From the NCBI RefSeq assembly GCF_019649055.1, contig NW_026570347.1, positions 124,001 through 188,000 on the forward strand: 64,000 bases of DNA. Reading direction: 5' to 3'. Below, one piece after another: positions 1 through 11,397 of this stretch (its first letter is position 1; each line of letters opens with the position of its first letter). Origin of the DNA: Paramacrobiotus metropolitanus. Lineage: Eukaryota; Tardigrada; Eutardigrada; Parachela; Macrobiotidae. A model generated the notes under the pieces. The model was not told the origin of the DNA, did no database searches, and saw only the letters and a list, made by a program, of their open reading frames with translations. The position numbers and the translations under genes were made by a program.

Positions 1-1435
1 GAAAACGGAAACATTATCGTTATGGCTGTTACTGTGAAAATTTAGCTAAGGATATGGACAAGGTTTACAGTTTGCCGCAACCACGGTTTTATGGCATGAT
101 CAACAAGGCTACAAGCACACATAGCGGCAATTGAATGCACGTAAAAAATGTAGAGGGGATAAGAAATGCTTAGCATATAATAAGGTAAAATATGGGTTTT
201 TTGCTCTGCTTTGTTTCTTCAGACGTGACTAACAAATACACCGGCTGCGTTTGAAAATTAAATAATCCGCTAGACATTTTCCGAGGATGCAGCCACCCCT
301 CAAACCATAATTGGAGGTTAATACTGCATAAAAAAATACTCGAAACAATTGGAATATTATAGAAATTTTTAATTAATATTGTCGAATCATGCATATTTAG
401 GCATAAAAATAATACTTTAAGACGAATAGTCTGGAAAACTGGCGTGCTCTGTTTTATAACTTTCTACAGAAGTGCAGTGGCCGTGCATCCGGGCCTCCGG
501 CTCACATGCGGTTAGGTGAATTTAATTTTTGGTATTTTCTACTTTTTTTATTTTTTAATTTTTTTACTTTCTTTCTGTACTTGTTTGTACTTTGTAACTC
601 ACTTCATCATAAATTTTAAAGGCATTCTATATACATTTTAAGAAATACTGCGCGCCAAATGATTTGTAGTAGCAAAACACATTTATTCTCGAGGAAAATC
701 AAAAGGATAATGGCGCATAGTCGCAATAAATTCCTGCTGCAACCCTTATAGCATTGAAGCGGCAAATATGTATGCAATAAAGCATTATCTAATAACGAGA
801 TCACAACTATATAGTGAGTGACCTATAACTACTTCGAAAGATCTACAAGGTACAATGCGGTTGCTGTCAACGATTATTATAAGCCTGCCAGTTCTAGATA
901 TTCCTGCATATTCGAAGGAAATTTCTGAGTCCTAGAAGCTATCGAACTTTGTAATTATGACTATTTAAAACTGCACCATGACTTGCACATCCGGCTATGT
1001 ACGTCTTCAGAAAATCGGGGCAATAATAACATACCACTGAAGTTACTGAACAGTTACAATAATTGGCTAAATATCTGGATTTACCACCCCCAATGTGTTC
1101 TAGAGAGTTCGCGGCTTACCATGCTGTCCGTTTTTCTAACAAAACATAAACACATGACAGAAACATTCCTTGAAAACACTTGATCAGACGGTAATAACCT
1201 GCTGCCTGTAAACAAGTTTTTTGCTAATATGAAACATAAGGAAGAATTAGTCGACACATTTCCACACGACAAACGGATATAGTACCGAAGTATATAACAA
1301 AAATTCGCTATTTTCTTTTTTTAGCAGTTGCATGCCTTTCCATGAGGACAGCTTGAATACGCAAAGATCGATTAAGTGACCATAAGAGATTTTTATCACA
1401 AGTTTTAAACAGTGAGCTTTACTTATTCAAAAAAG
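1..1435. other. Intergenic, no gene seen
   Basis: AT-rich sequence with stop codons in all frames and only short chance reading frames. A T-rich stretch lies around 525-580. I see no exon with both a plausible splice context and protein-like composition. Confidence 0.6.
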
Positions 1436-1999
1436 ATGAAGTTTACGACTTGCTTATCTGTGCTGTTGTTCATAGCACTCTTCGCCGGTAAGTACTACGA
1501 GTAGAAGTTGAGGTGTCCGCAGTGCTTTGGTTGCTTTTAGCCGGTTTATAAAAAACATTCAACTGCAGCACGGTCCACAATTTTAAAAATAACTATGCCT
1601 TCTGTTTAACTTCAATCCTGGAGTCAAACTTCCAAAATCTGATGTGACAGGGGATAATAACGCTCCCTGTCACATGCATCATTTGTGTAGAGCATCTAAG
1701 CGTACGTGGAGTAAACAAAATGTTTTTGCTGATAAATTTGGTTATCGACAAAAAATTTAACTGCAGTCAGAAAATTACATGTACAAGTAATAGGATGCCC
1801 TGGGTCTGTATAATTCTAAAACCGCATAATTTTAGCGATTTCGGTGGATGCCCGATGGTGGCGTCATCATCGCCATTGGTGGCCAGGATCGTATTATGGC
1901 GGATACTATTCATACCCTGTTTATTCCTATCCGGTCTCTGTGGGATATCCTTATTACGGCGGTGGATATTATTCGTCGTGGGGATTCGGTCGCCGATAA
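1436..1999 (+). CDS. Small secreted Tyr/Gly-rich peptide precursor (two exons)
   Basis: Exon 1 is 1436-1487 and exon 2 is 1836-1999, joined in phase 1 across a GTAAGT/TTTAG intron of 348 bp, giving 71 residues. Residues 1-17 (MKFTTCLSVLLFIALFA) plus the next few form a typical signal peptide; cleavage after VDA is likely. The mature part of about 47 residues starts with a Trp/His/Arg cluster (RWWRHHRHWW) and continues as Tyr, Gly, Pro and Ser repeats (YYGGYYSYPVYSYPV). It contains no cysteine and ends in GFGRR, which resembles a C-terminal amidation and dibasic processing signal. Composition recalls cuticle or antimicrobial Gly/Tyr-rich peptides such as nematode nlp-type peptides, but no family can be assigned. 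The signal peptide, the clean splice and the stop make this a credible gene despite its size. Confidence 0.72.
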
Positions 2000-3621
2000 C
2001 CACTACCGGTGACCTTTCGGGATGATGCCTCATGGTAACCGTACGTGCTTCGCGCATCCAGTGTACATGATAACCTCTCCCATTCTCAATGTCGAGGATG
2101 ATTCCGTGCACCGTTTCGGTGACTTCCTAAGCAACTTCAGCCAATTTCAATCCGACGTCATTTAACCACACATCCCACTGTCTGTCATTTGCTGTCAGCT
2201 GCATGATTTGAAAATCATGTAACTGACTTCCGCTTTGTGCAATGTAAATTGGTGTAAACAAATGTTTGAGAAATTTGCCATTCCCGGTAACAAATTGTCT
2301 CTACTCGTCCTTAATTATTTGTTATTTGTTGCAACCACGCGCATAAAGTGTGAAGTGACTTCAGAACTGTTCTACCATTAGATTTCGATTTCTTTGCTAT
2401 GCGTCAGCGTTCAGTGCATAAACATTAGCGCCATACCTATGGGCCAAACAAAAACTATACCGTTTGTTACTGGCCATTTTGGCGACTTTTAAATAATTAT
2501 AATGATAATATTGTTTTTTTATACCTCGTCACCCATATTTCTGCGAACCTTTAAGAAATGTGTACGAGTACTGTAACATATGTACATAGTTTTGTACTCG
2601 TTCGTTTGGCATTTAATGAACTATTCGCAATGCGGCATAAAATAATATTAACTTATTTCAACCAGCATAAACGCTCCATATAGTGTACTTACAATATACA
2701 AGCCCGTTTTCCAACCTGTAGACCGCTGTAAGCGCGACGCAGTGAATAGCGCACAATAAGGCTAGATTTTATCTACTCTACACTGCATGCATTGAATGCA
2801 TTGGCTCAAGCTGTCGTTTCTTTAATATCCCGCTTATAGCAGGATAGAAACAGGGTCTACAGGTTAGAAAACGGGCTTGTATATACAGACCAAGTATATA
2901 CACTGTATAATACACTAAATAAGTTCATAATGCTGTTACAGTACATTTTACAATTACTTAACACTTCGCGGCGGTGCTGCATCGCCTTTGCGTGCATGTC
3001 GGAGAAAATAAGAAAACAGTGTTTGCCAATAAGATGCAAACCATATCCTTGAATTCAGACACAATTAAAATTCTGAATACGTGTTTTATGCAAATGCTGC
3101 ACCGCATCATATTCACTTCTAACTGACACATAATGCACTTTATTTGCAGGCTTGTTGGTCTAAAAGAGTAAAACAACAAAAACCATTGCTTAAATAAAAG
3201 CCCAAAGAAGGAGTAAACATAAAAAATTTCACGCCGAACTACAGTGTATAGTTGAGTCTCTGTTCTATGTATTTAAAATCACTTTCTTTGCGGCAGAAAC
3301 TTTGTCATGAAAGCAATACTCGGAGGAAGTTGGTTACAAATATCGCGGGCGGCCACCTGCAACATGCGGTTCTTAAAAAAAGCCTCCGCATTGCTACAGA
3401 AAAGCGTTGAACTACGTGCAACAAGCAGTAACGAAAAAGATAAAAACGATATTCCAACTCAACTGCAACAAGCGGCGCGGTAAAGGCGAGCAAATCAAAG
3501 CTACCCGTTTCGCCCACAGGAACTCGACTTTGAAGATCGCAGATCCATCAATTTAGGCTGATCGCTCACAAGGTCTCCGCCGCCGCAATAGGTCATTCTA
3601 CGCAGCACAACAGGTGTTAGC
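2000..3621. other. Intergenic, holds one MITE
   Basis: No convincing exon. Apart from the inverted-repeat element at 2695-2883 I see AT-rich unique-looking sequence. Confidence 0.55.
2695..2883. mobile_element. MITE-like element with terminal inverted repeats
   Basis: The left end (2695-2724, beginning TATACAAGCCCG) is repeated as its reverse complement at the right end (2854-2883, ending CGGGCTTGTATA) with one mismatch in about 30 bp. The inverted similarity continues inward (GCTGTAAGCG against CGCTTATAGC). The unit is about 189 bp with no coding potential. TATA or TA at both edges may be the target duplication, which would suit a Tc1/mariner-type origin, but the superfamily is not certain. 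Confidence 0.75.
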
Positions 3622-3627
3622 TTTATT
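3622..3627 (-). terminator. Poly(A) signal of the lipase gene
   Basis: TTTATT on the plus strand reads AATAAA on the minus strand, about 32 nt after the lipase stop codon at 3659-3661. Position and match are canonical for a cleavage and polyadenylation signal. Confidence 0.6.
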
Positions 3628-3658
3628 AAAAATTTGCGAAACGAAGTCAAAAGAAACC

Positions 3659-6496
3659 TTACACAACGTCATTGTTCACATTCGCGACGGTCACGGCAGA
3701 GAGATTAATGGTGTCGGCGTTGCATACATTCGAATTGCAAAGGCGCTGGAAAGTCACTTTGATCTGCTTAATACTTGATGGAGGAACTGCCGAGCGAACT
3801 AAAAGAAAGGCCTGCTTTCCCGAAGGAACACGACCGTCTTGTCTGCAATGCAATATCGAAACAGTCATTTTCAGAATAGGTGTAAATTGTCCAAGTTGTA
3901 CACAAGTTTGGAAATCAACTCTTATAAAGCTGGAAATCACAACATTTTTGTACAAAATATAACAAAACAAGTTATTTCGCAATAATCTTACGCGATAACA
4001 AAAGGCGTAGATTCCGCTCCCTTGTCGTCGATAAACGATATTATGAAATTGCCCCGCGTTGCACGGGATTGTTTAACCGACTGGATGCTGATTTTTACAT
4101 GGTTTTCTGAAAAACAAATAATATAATCAGCTCAACAATTTTAGATGCAAGCTAAATTGTAAACACGATATACATACGACAGGATGTCTGCCTAACAGCA
4201 CCGTCCACTGTGCTGAAAAACATGGGCCGAGCAGAGGGTTGGTTAGTGGCGAAAAAGCCCATGGGCTGATCTGGATCGTTCGCTTTCGCCGAACACTGCC
4301 CATTGGAAATATGGTTGAAGATATCGCACGGCGTGGCCATGTACTGGCACTGCGGATCAAAGGACTGCAGAATATACATCCAGTTGCGATCATGGTTGCA
4401 GCGCATGGCTTCCGGTATGCCCTTGACTGTAACATGAAACCTCAACAAATCGAAATCCGAACGAAAGTTGTACATACATGAAGTTACAATTTCGCCGTTA
4501 CAGGCATACGTTGCGCAAAGCACTAAGAGTTATGGATACCGATAAGCGCACAAAAACGTACGCACAATTAAGATGTAAGAGCTGGTTAACGGTTGCCGAC
4601 ACCATGTTTCCACATCCTGGTTGTTCCCTTCAAACAGCAATAAAACCAAACTGTATTTTCAGGCCCACGTTTTCCAAGTGCTCGTGGTTTCTTACTTTCC
4701 GCCGTTCGCATAAACTATAAAAAAATAAGAAAACTTTATGATGTGCCTGACAATAAACCATATCGTGGAACCAACGGCCTCTGCACACTTGCAGTTACAA
4801 CACGCAGAGATCAGTGTGGAGTCACTTACAGTCAACATCACCAATTTGCTGCCAAATCCCCAATCCGCCGTTCTTTAATCCATCGGCACTACCATGCTCC
4901 GCCACCACCAATACGGCATCCCCTTTGCTTAAACGTCCACCTGGATCGGCTTTCTACCATTTTTCCAGGTTGTTAAGTGAAAAAATTTTTTTACGACATG
5001 TACGCAAAAATATTACACCTCAAACATCGGTCCTGCAGGGTCAATTCCTGCAAAAAATCACCCCTGTCACGCACTCCTTCGCGAAGCTGTTGGTCAACAC
5101 TAACCGTAAGACACACACTGTACATTAGTTTGCACGAGTGCCTTGCAACGAAATATTACTAGTATCTACCGAAAATTCTTTGAACTTTCCCCAAATGAGC
5201 CAGTCTGCAAAGAGGAAAAATCGTGCGTCAAATCTCTGTGAAAAGGGATAAGGGCATTCTTCGCTACCGTTTTCCGGCAAACCCCGATGCGTGAGAGCCG
5301 AGAGAAAATCCCATCAAGGAGAACTGGCTCAGTGGGGCTTGTTTAATTTGACTAAAAAATGCAAAACAAAGTAACCGTCACTGCGTGTAAACGCAGTACA
5401 GCTTTTACGAATACTTACCTCAGCAACTCAATAATTTTGGCTAACTGAGCCCCCACTAACTGTGTATTAGCGGCCGCAAACCAATAGTCTGGAGCCTGTG
5501 CTCCATTGGACCAATCCACAACAATGTAGTTACCTTGGCCAAGCTGTGAATACCGATGCTTAAACGATGTGTTTTGTAAATAAACAAACAGGTCTGCTTA
5601 CGCGGCGAAAAAGAGCATCAACGAACAGCATAACCCATTGCAGTCCCGCTTGACCCTTGGACGTTTTGAAGCCATGCGTAATGACCACCGTGGGTAGACC
5701 GGCACGGAAGCTGCACTGTTGAATTGTTGCTGGATTAGTGTAATCCAGCTGTTCCGGCTGCAACTGATTCTGCTGAGTGTAAAGCAGAAATTTCGTGCCC
5801 ATCTGTTTGGGATCCATCGGCAGTTTGTTCAGATTGGAAAGGGTGCCATTTCGGTAAAACCATCCTGAAATTTTTAAAAGTTTACTGAAGTTTTTTTTAG
5901 AAAAAATCATTACGAGTACTAACACTGTTTGTGCAGTTAGTAGTATAATTAATTTTCAATATAGTAATATAATAAAATGTATAGACCTATAATAATATCA
6001 ACATATGGATAATTTAAAAGTATGATGTAATTGTATAACTGTATGCGATGTCTGATTTAAAAAATGGATGACGATGCATATGGATATTATTATGTTACTA
6101 CATACTGTAGTACATGCCTAATCCTTCGTAGAATACTGAAGTTGGACGTTTATCGTTGGCCGCATCCTTTTTCACAGCTTCGTATTCCATCACCGATTTA
6201 ATCGCCCCGGCCACCATCTTCGGGAAATCGTCGCCGCGGGGCTCCGTGGGATTCGCTTTGGGATCGCTATCGTCGTCGCCCGCGTCCTGTACGGTCATTT
6301 CGCTGTTAGCATTGCCGCTGGTGGGTGAGGATGGAGCTTTGGAATTCTTGTTGCCACTTTGCGCCATTTCACTGATGAAGCTAAAGAAACCTGCCCGAGC
6401 ATTCTGGATGCACAGGCAACTGATCAGAATGTGCACGACGATCCCAACTACAAAAATGTGTGAACGTGGTATACGTGTAACGTAGCAGCTTAACAT
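3659..6496 (-). CDS. Secreted triacylglycerol lipase, pancreatic lipase family
   Basis: Twelve exons on the minus strand: 6106-6496, 5602-5864, 5419-5543, 5268-5351, 5170-5204, 5019-5047, 4830-4953, 4696-4714, 4566-4627, 4178-4426, 3992-4106, 3659-3929; phases agree throughout, giving 588 residues. The start ATG opens a signal sequence (hydrophobic core FVVGIVVHILISCLCI), followed by about 90 residues of Ser/Asp/Asn-rich linker. The alpha/beta hydrolase domain shows the nucleophile Ser in GFSLGSHASGFAGK, the Asp in GIDPAGPMFE and the His in MRCNHDRN, matching the pancreatic lipase triad. A full-length lid is bracketed by Cys in EQPGCGN and CNH, which fits a true lipase rather than a short-lid phospholipase. 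The last two exons give a PLAT-like domain (VKISIQSVKQSR). It should release fatty acids from acylglycerols outside the cell. Several exons are tiny (19, 29, 35 nt). The long acidic N-terminal linker is unusual for the family. Confidence 0.92.
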
Positions 6497-7909
6497 ACCG
6501 CCAGACAACTTGGTTAAAACGTTTAAGTATAAATTAATTTCTGGTCTTACTGGTACATAATCGCAGGCCGGAACGCGCCATGGTATCAGCTCCCTTTACT
6601 TCATCAGCTGGTTCCAAATGGAGAAAAATAAATGCAGCTTCAAATGGTTGGAACTACAAATTTCCAGCGGAGAGTAGCAACAGCAGCCGAATGGAAGCTG
6701 ACAGACTCAATAAGGATGTCTCCGAATCCAAAGTACAGTGGAACAAAGCGTGTAAACACTGGACTTCCGATTTCCACCCGCAGCTATTATGCACAGATGT
6801 TTTTGACAAACATTAAAACAACCTGCCCGTCTCTATAAAGCAGTTTCCAGCGCACCAGGCATTCGCGGAAGGAAATCGCCGATTCAAATTTTACAACCGT
6901 GTATATTGTATCGTATAACAAATACCTGTACGTCTCCGCGGCTGGGTCGGACTGACGCAGTGTGAATGCTTGCAACCACTGATGATGATGCAGTTTGGCA
7001 AGGACATCAGTAATTACTCATGTACGTGCAACACCTGTTAACGTCCGCTCTTCACTATGAATCGTTTTGATGATGCTTTATTCGGATTAGCTCGGTAGTT
7101 TTTTCGAGGAAACAGCCAGTATGTACGAGTACTAAATCTAAATGTCCCACACGGTCTGTTAACATAGAATGGAGGATTCTGATCTATAAAATCCACTCTA
7201 CTGTCATGAACTTTATACAGTTTTAATTAAAGCACGCATGTTTTATACAATACTATGGTATACTGTACTCGTACCGATCATATGCTTGATCGAAGCAATA
7301 TACAATATTATCATTCGTGCTATGATATTATATACCGCTTAATTCCCTGTCAAATGTACCGGCGCACCAGACTTTTTGGTAAACAATTTCTAAAATGTCT
7401 ACGAACTTTCAGACGGTCTACAAGCTTTGCTTGACTTCGCTGCATAAATTCTGCTGCTTTTTAACTTCAAGTGATTAGGAGTTTTGACTACCGTTAAACT
7501 ATTGTACATTACTATAATTATTTTGTTTGGTGGAAACCGCAATTAGCTTAAATTTGTGAAGTATCTATATAACACGTACCTAGGATAAACGTAAGTATAA
7601 TAAGTAATCTACCCGATAATTGATAAGGTAGGCAGTCTGCTGAAACAACTACATAAAACTAAGCGTTTTTAGTTTTGCAGTTTACCTATTACCTTCTTGT
7701 AACGTTGGTAAGGAAGCTGCAGCTCCTTAATAAATACCATTACATAAAAATAAAGTATGAGAAAACTGATGCTGCTTGTTTTGCTGTGCACACACTATAA
7801 ACAGCCTTGGTAATTACTGAAGGCAGAAGAATTGCATAAATGGAAAAGTCCAGGTATCGGGCACAACAACAATCAGACCGGAGTTTAGAAACCAAACATT
7901 TGATTAGCG
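6497..7909. other. Intergenic between lipase and SOD
   Basis: No supported gene. A few open stretches near 6580-6980 lack splice context or recognisable similarity; part may be lipase 5' leader. Confidence 0.5.
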
Positions 7910-8841
7910 TTACGATCCGGATCCTTTCCGGTATCCAATCACTCCACATGCCGGCCTGGCCCCTGCATTTCCCGTTTTCAGGCTTTCAGCGTTTCCACCT
8001 TTGCCCAAATCATCCACCTTTTCATGCACCACAATGCCACGACCGATGATCGATGTCAGTCCGGGATAGAGAGAAATTAGCCGGTCGCGGATGTTTATGA
8101 TTGCTTGACCATCTGTTAATAAATTTTACAGAAATCACTTGGTAAACTGTAGACTGGGAACCGTTGGGTACTCCAAAAATTCTTTGTATGGTAACTGAAC
8201 GTAAATAAGTACTAACCCTTGGATTCGATGTTGCCCAGATCGCCCACATGCCGGTGCTGTCCATCGCTGGGAGCACCGTGGTCTTCTTTGCCTGGATTGA
8301 AATGAGATCCCATGCTAGTGCAACCATCCGAAAGGTCACCGAATTCGTGAACCTGTATTTTAGCGAATTGAACTTGAAACAACTCTTGTATAACGGATTA
8401 TGTGTATTTTGCTGAATAGTTCTGCTAGTACGCGGTACTGTTATTAGGCTCTTGATCATGGTTTCAGGCTTACATGAAAGCCATGTTTTCCTGCAAAAGG
8501 TATCGTGATATTACATACACGGTAATTACATTTGGATGATATGTTGATATCAACCTGCTAAAGTTTTGCGTACCATCTGGGAGACCGGAAATGTTGCCTT
8601 GTATGACGACCATTTGGTCAGCCAGCTGATCAAAGGTGATCGTGCCAGACACTTTGCTGTCTTTGCTCGGCACCAGCACCGCTATGGCCTTTAGCTTGCT
8701 GCCACTCATTGTACTGGGATGCCGGGGGTTCAAATTCTGATTTCCCGTGACGAGTGATATACGACCGGTGTTGTTGTCTCCATTAATCCCATGATGCACG
8801 CATAGGAACACGACGCCGGCAATAAAAAGCTGTTGTTTCAT
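7910..8841 (-). CDS. Extracellular Cu/Zn superoxide dismutase
   Basis: Four exons: 8574-8841, 8474-8490, 8217-8352, 7910-8112, in phase, 207 residues. The first ATG starts a signal peptide ([21 protein letters not shown]), so the enzyme is secreted. All metal ligands can be matched to human SOD1: His in HGFHVH (two), SHFNP, EDHGAP, HRHVGD with its Asp, and IVVHEK. The active-site Arg (NAGARPACG) and both disulfide cysteines (DGCTS, PACGV) are present. It should convert superoxide to oxygen and peroxide in the extracellular space. A 17-nt microexon encodes KHGFH, so a copper ligand sits on one of the smallest exons in the window. A TATA box lies about 117 bp upstream of the ATG. Confidence 0.95.
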
Positions 8842-8957
8842 TTTACTGGACACACTGTAGATTGCAAAAGTATTAAATACACTCGCACTATGTATTACAA
8901 AAAGAGAACCGAATCAACCGAACCGAACCGATTTATTTGCCGAACCAACAACACTTG

Positions 8958-8966
8958 CTTTATATA
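8958..8966 (-). promoter_or_regulatory. TATA box of the SOD gene
   Basis: The minus strand reads TATATAAAG about 117 bp before the SOD start codon, a good core-promoter match. Transcription start would be expected near 8930. Confidence 0.6.
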
Positions 8967-10247
8967 CGGCCACAAAGAATTATAGAATTTTTTTCACCTT
9001 ATCTAATTTATTGCGCCGTATAATATAGCTCAGAATAGGTAATAATTTGAAAGTCACTTTTCGCTGTAATAGTATCAGACCGGCTAGACCAATAGTTCTG
9101 AACACAGGTTAAGGCCTGAAATTTATTTTTCTCGTTGGACACGCTTAGCTAAGCATGTCAGACTAAAACGCGCAAAAACAAACATAAATCCAAGGTACAG
9201 TTAAGTAATCAAAAGTTGTTAAGTCACATAAATGCCGTCGGGATGTCCAACACATCTACAAAGGTTGGAAGCTGGATCATCTCTCCTTATGGTGAAAACA
9301 ACGCAAAATCTGCATGCACATGCAGTTTCATTTCCCAACCAGTGATATCATTTCAAGTTTTAAAATGCATAATGTTGTGCAACTTGCAAACCCATGCGTG
9401 TCAAAAGACGAAGTTTTACAAGTAACTGACAACAAAATTAATTGTTTTTATGGTTATTTAGGTTACTAATGTACTATACTTAGCAAAAGCAATAAGTTAT
9501 GAATGCCTGTAATACGCTTACGCAATCAAGTAAAACAAAGAAATGCAATTATCTTGCACGGCTGTCTATAAATTAGCAAGTACTTATGTTTTTGCATTGT
9601 AATAGCATAAGTGCATCATAAAATATCGCCTTTATAACTCCATGAATTACTAAAGGCTTCAGACGCTCCCCCAGCAGTATGAAATCATCTAATACATTCT
9701 CTCATACTTTTTTTTACGTTTAAAGTATCTGTCCTATGCAAATCATATTCGGTTACACTATTATTATTATGGCGGTATATGTGTTTATATTTCTTATGCC
9801 AGTTCGTTGGATTGACATTTGACTGATGTTGAGCATTACTGAAAGCGGATAAATTCGATTAGAGTAAAAGTCCAACATTTACAAATTAATAATCACATCT
9901 CCTTGTGCTGCCACATAATACGTGTGTAGTTGTACATATATCGGCGCGATTATGCGTAGGTCATTCGCACACTGGAACACAATGAGTTATCTCGAAAGCA
10001 ATTTTCTCTTTCCGTATGAATTCAGAGGTTGCACTTATGCAGCTAGTAAGTTGTGGTTTTTAATGACATACACCTGTTAATTTTAAGAGAACTTTAGCAG
10101 GCCTAATGCATGTATATAAATATACATGTGTTAGTACACCGCTCTGTAAATTAAACTATAACTCCTTACAATTTTATCGTTCAACTCGCCGGCTGAATGG
10201 AGATGCAAACTTCTCGCAGTCTTTAAATAAAACATTACCATATTACA
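8967..10247. other. Intergenic, no gene seen
   Basis: AT-rich spacer between two divergently transcribed genes (SOD on minus, the four-helix protein on plus). No coding exon or repeat recognised. Confidence 0.55.
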
Positions 10248-11064
10248 ATGCACCATACAGAGCGGTTATTAGAAAACCCCCATGGAAAGCAGTTGTCCTT
10301 ACAGGCCGTTTTGACTTGTACAAAAATTGCATCCGTTTTAGGAGTATTGATAGTGCTTTGTCAAATTCCAGGTAAGCTAACACGTAAGCAAATAAAAGGC
10401 AGTACATATATTCATTTTTTTATATGATAATAATTATTATCACGTTCACGATTTAGTGTCGGCGCTAACATTCTATGGGCAGTTCCACGAAGGAAGCGAT
10501 GTCTGCCGATCAGCTGTGCAAAATACATCGGATATTGAGCCGGCAGCAATAATATTGTGGTCGAATTCCTTTGTATTGGATTCCTGGTTTCCAGGAGTAT
10601 TACTGGGTGCCGTTATCGTCATCTCATCAAAATGGTCTGCCCGAAATGTGATCCAAGCCACCGAGGAAATTACCACCGCACAAAATCAACGAATGTACGG
10701 CGAATACATCAGCTGGACAGGTTTGGCCAAACCACCGGTACGGACCTTATCCATCATGCTGATGTCGTCACTCTCAGCGTTTGCGCAGCTCATCGTTAGC
10801 GCCCTCGGTTTCGGGATGATTCAGGAAGAAACAGGATTTAATGGTGGATGTTGGATTCGTGTATTTCTTTTAATTTTGCACATTATTATGTTGGTATTAA
10901 GCGTACCGGCATACATTCTGACACTGTACTGTACGACATCGGTTTGCGTTATCAGCAATAACTGCTCGTCTTGTGGTTATCCGTACCCAGTATACTTAAA
11001 CTTTTCTCGTCAGTCGCGTGCATTCATTCTGCCCGGTCCCAGAAAGAAAACCAATGAAATCTAA
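10248..11064 (+). CDS. Four-helix integral membrane protein, family unknown
   Basis: Exon 1 is 10248-10371 and exon 2 is 10457-11064, joined in phase 1 (intron 85 bp), 243 residues. Four hydrophobic spans are seen at about residues 22-40 (KIASVLGVLIVLCQIPVSA), 80-98 (WFPGVLLGAVIVISS), 130-152 (LMSSLSAFAQLIVSALGFGM) and 165-190 (VFLLILHIIMLVLSVPAYIL). The loop after helix 1 has a Cys and an NTS glycosylation sequon, suggesting it is outside; the short C-terminal tail is basic (PGPRKK). The layout resembles MS4A or similar tetraspan proteins, but no signature settles this. A longer reading frame from 10106 is in another frame and is not used. Confidence 0.75.
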
Positions 11065-11397
11065 CTATTCCTTTTGTAAGTTATATTTTTCTTCATCGTC
11101 ATCCTTTTTATTGTTGATATAAGCTTATTAGCGTGGTTTAGTTTATTACGTACTTAGCCGATAACAAGCACGCACACGTACGAGCAATGCTTACATAAAT
11201 AAGAACAGCAGTTCAAGGACATCAGCTGACGTTATCATGTGCAACACTTATCAAGATTTTGGCAATATTGGGCGATAAGTAATTGCCACTGGAAGGTAAC
11301 CGCAAATGTTGATTAAGACCTTACTCATTATTTGCTGACCAATAACTTGTAAGTTCTGCGCATACGGCAGGCATCAGAATGATTGCACAATCCCGAT

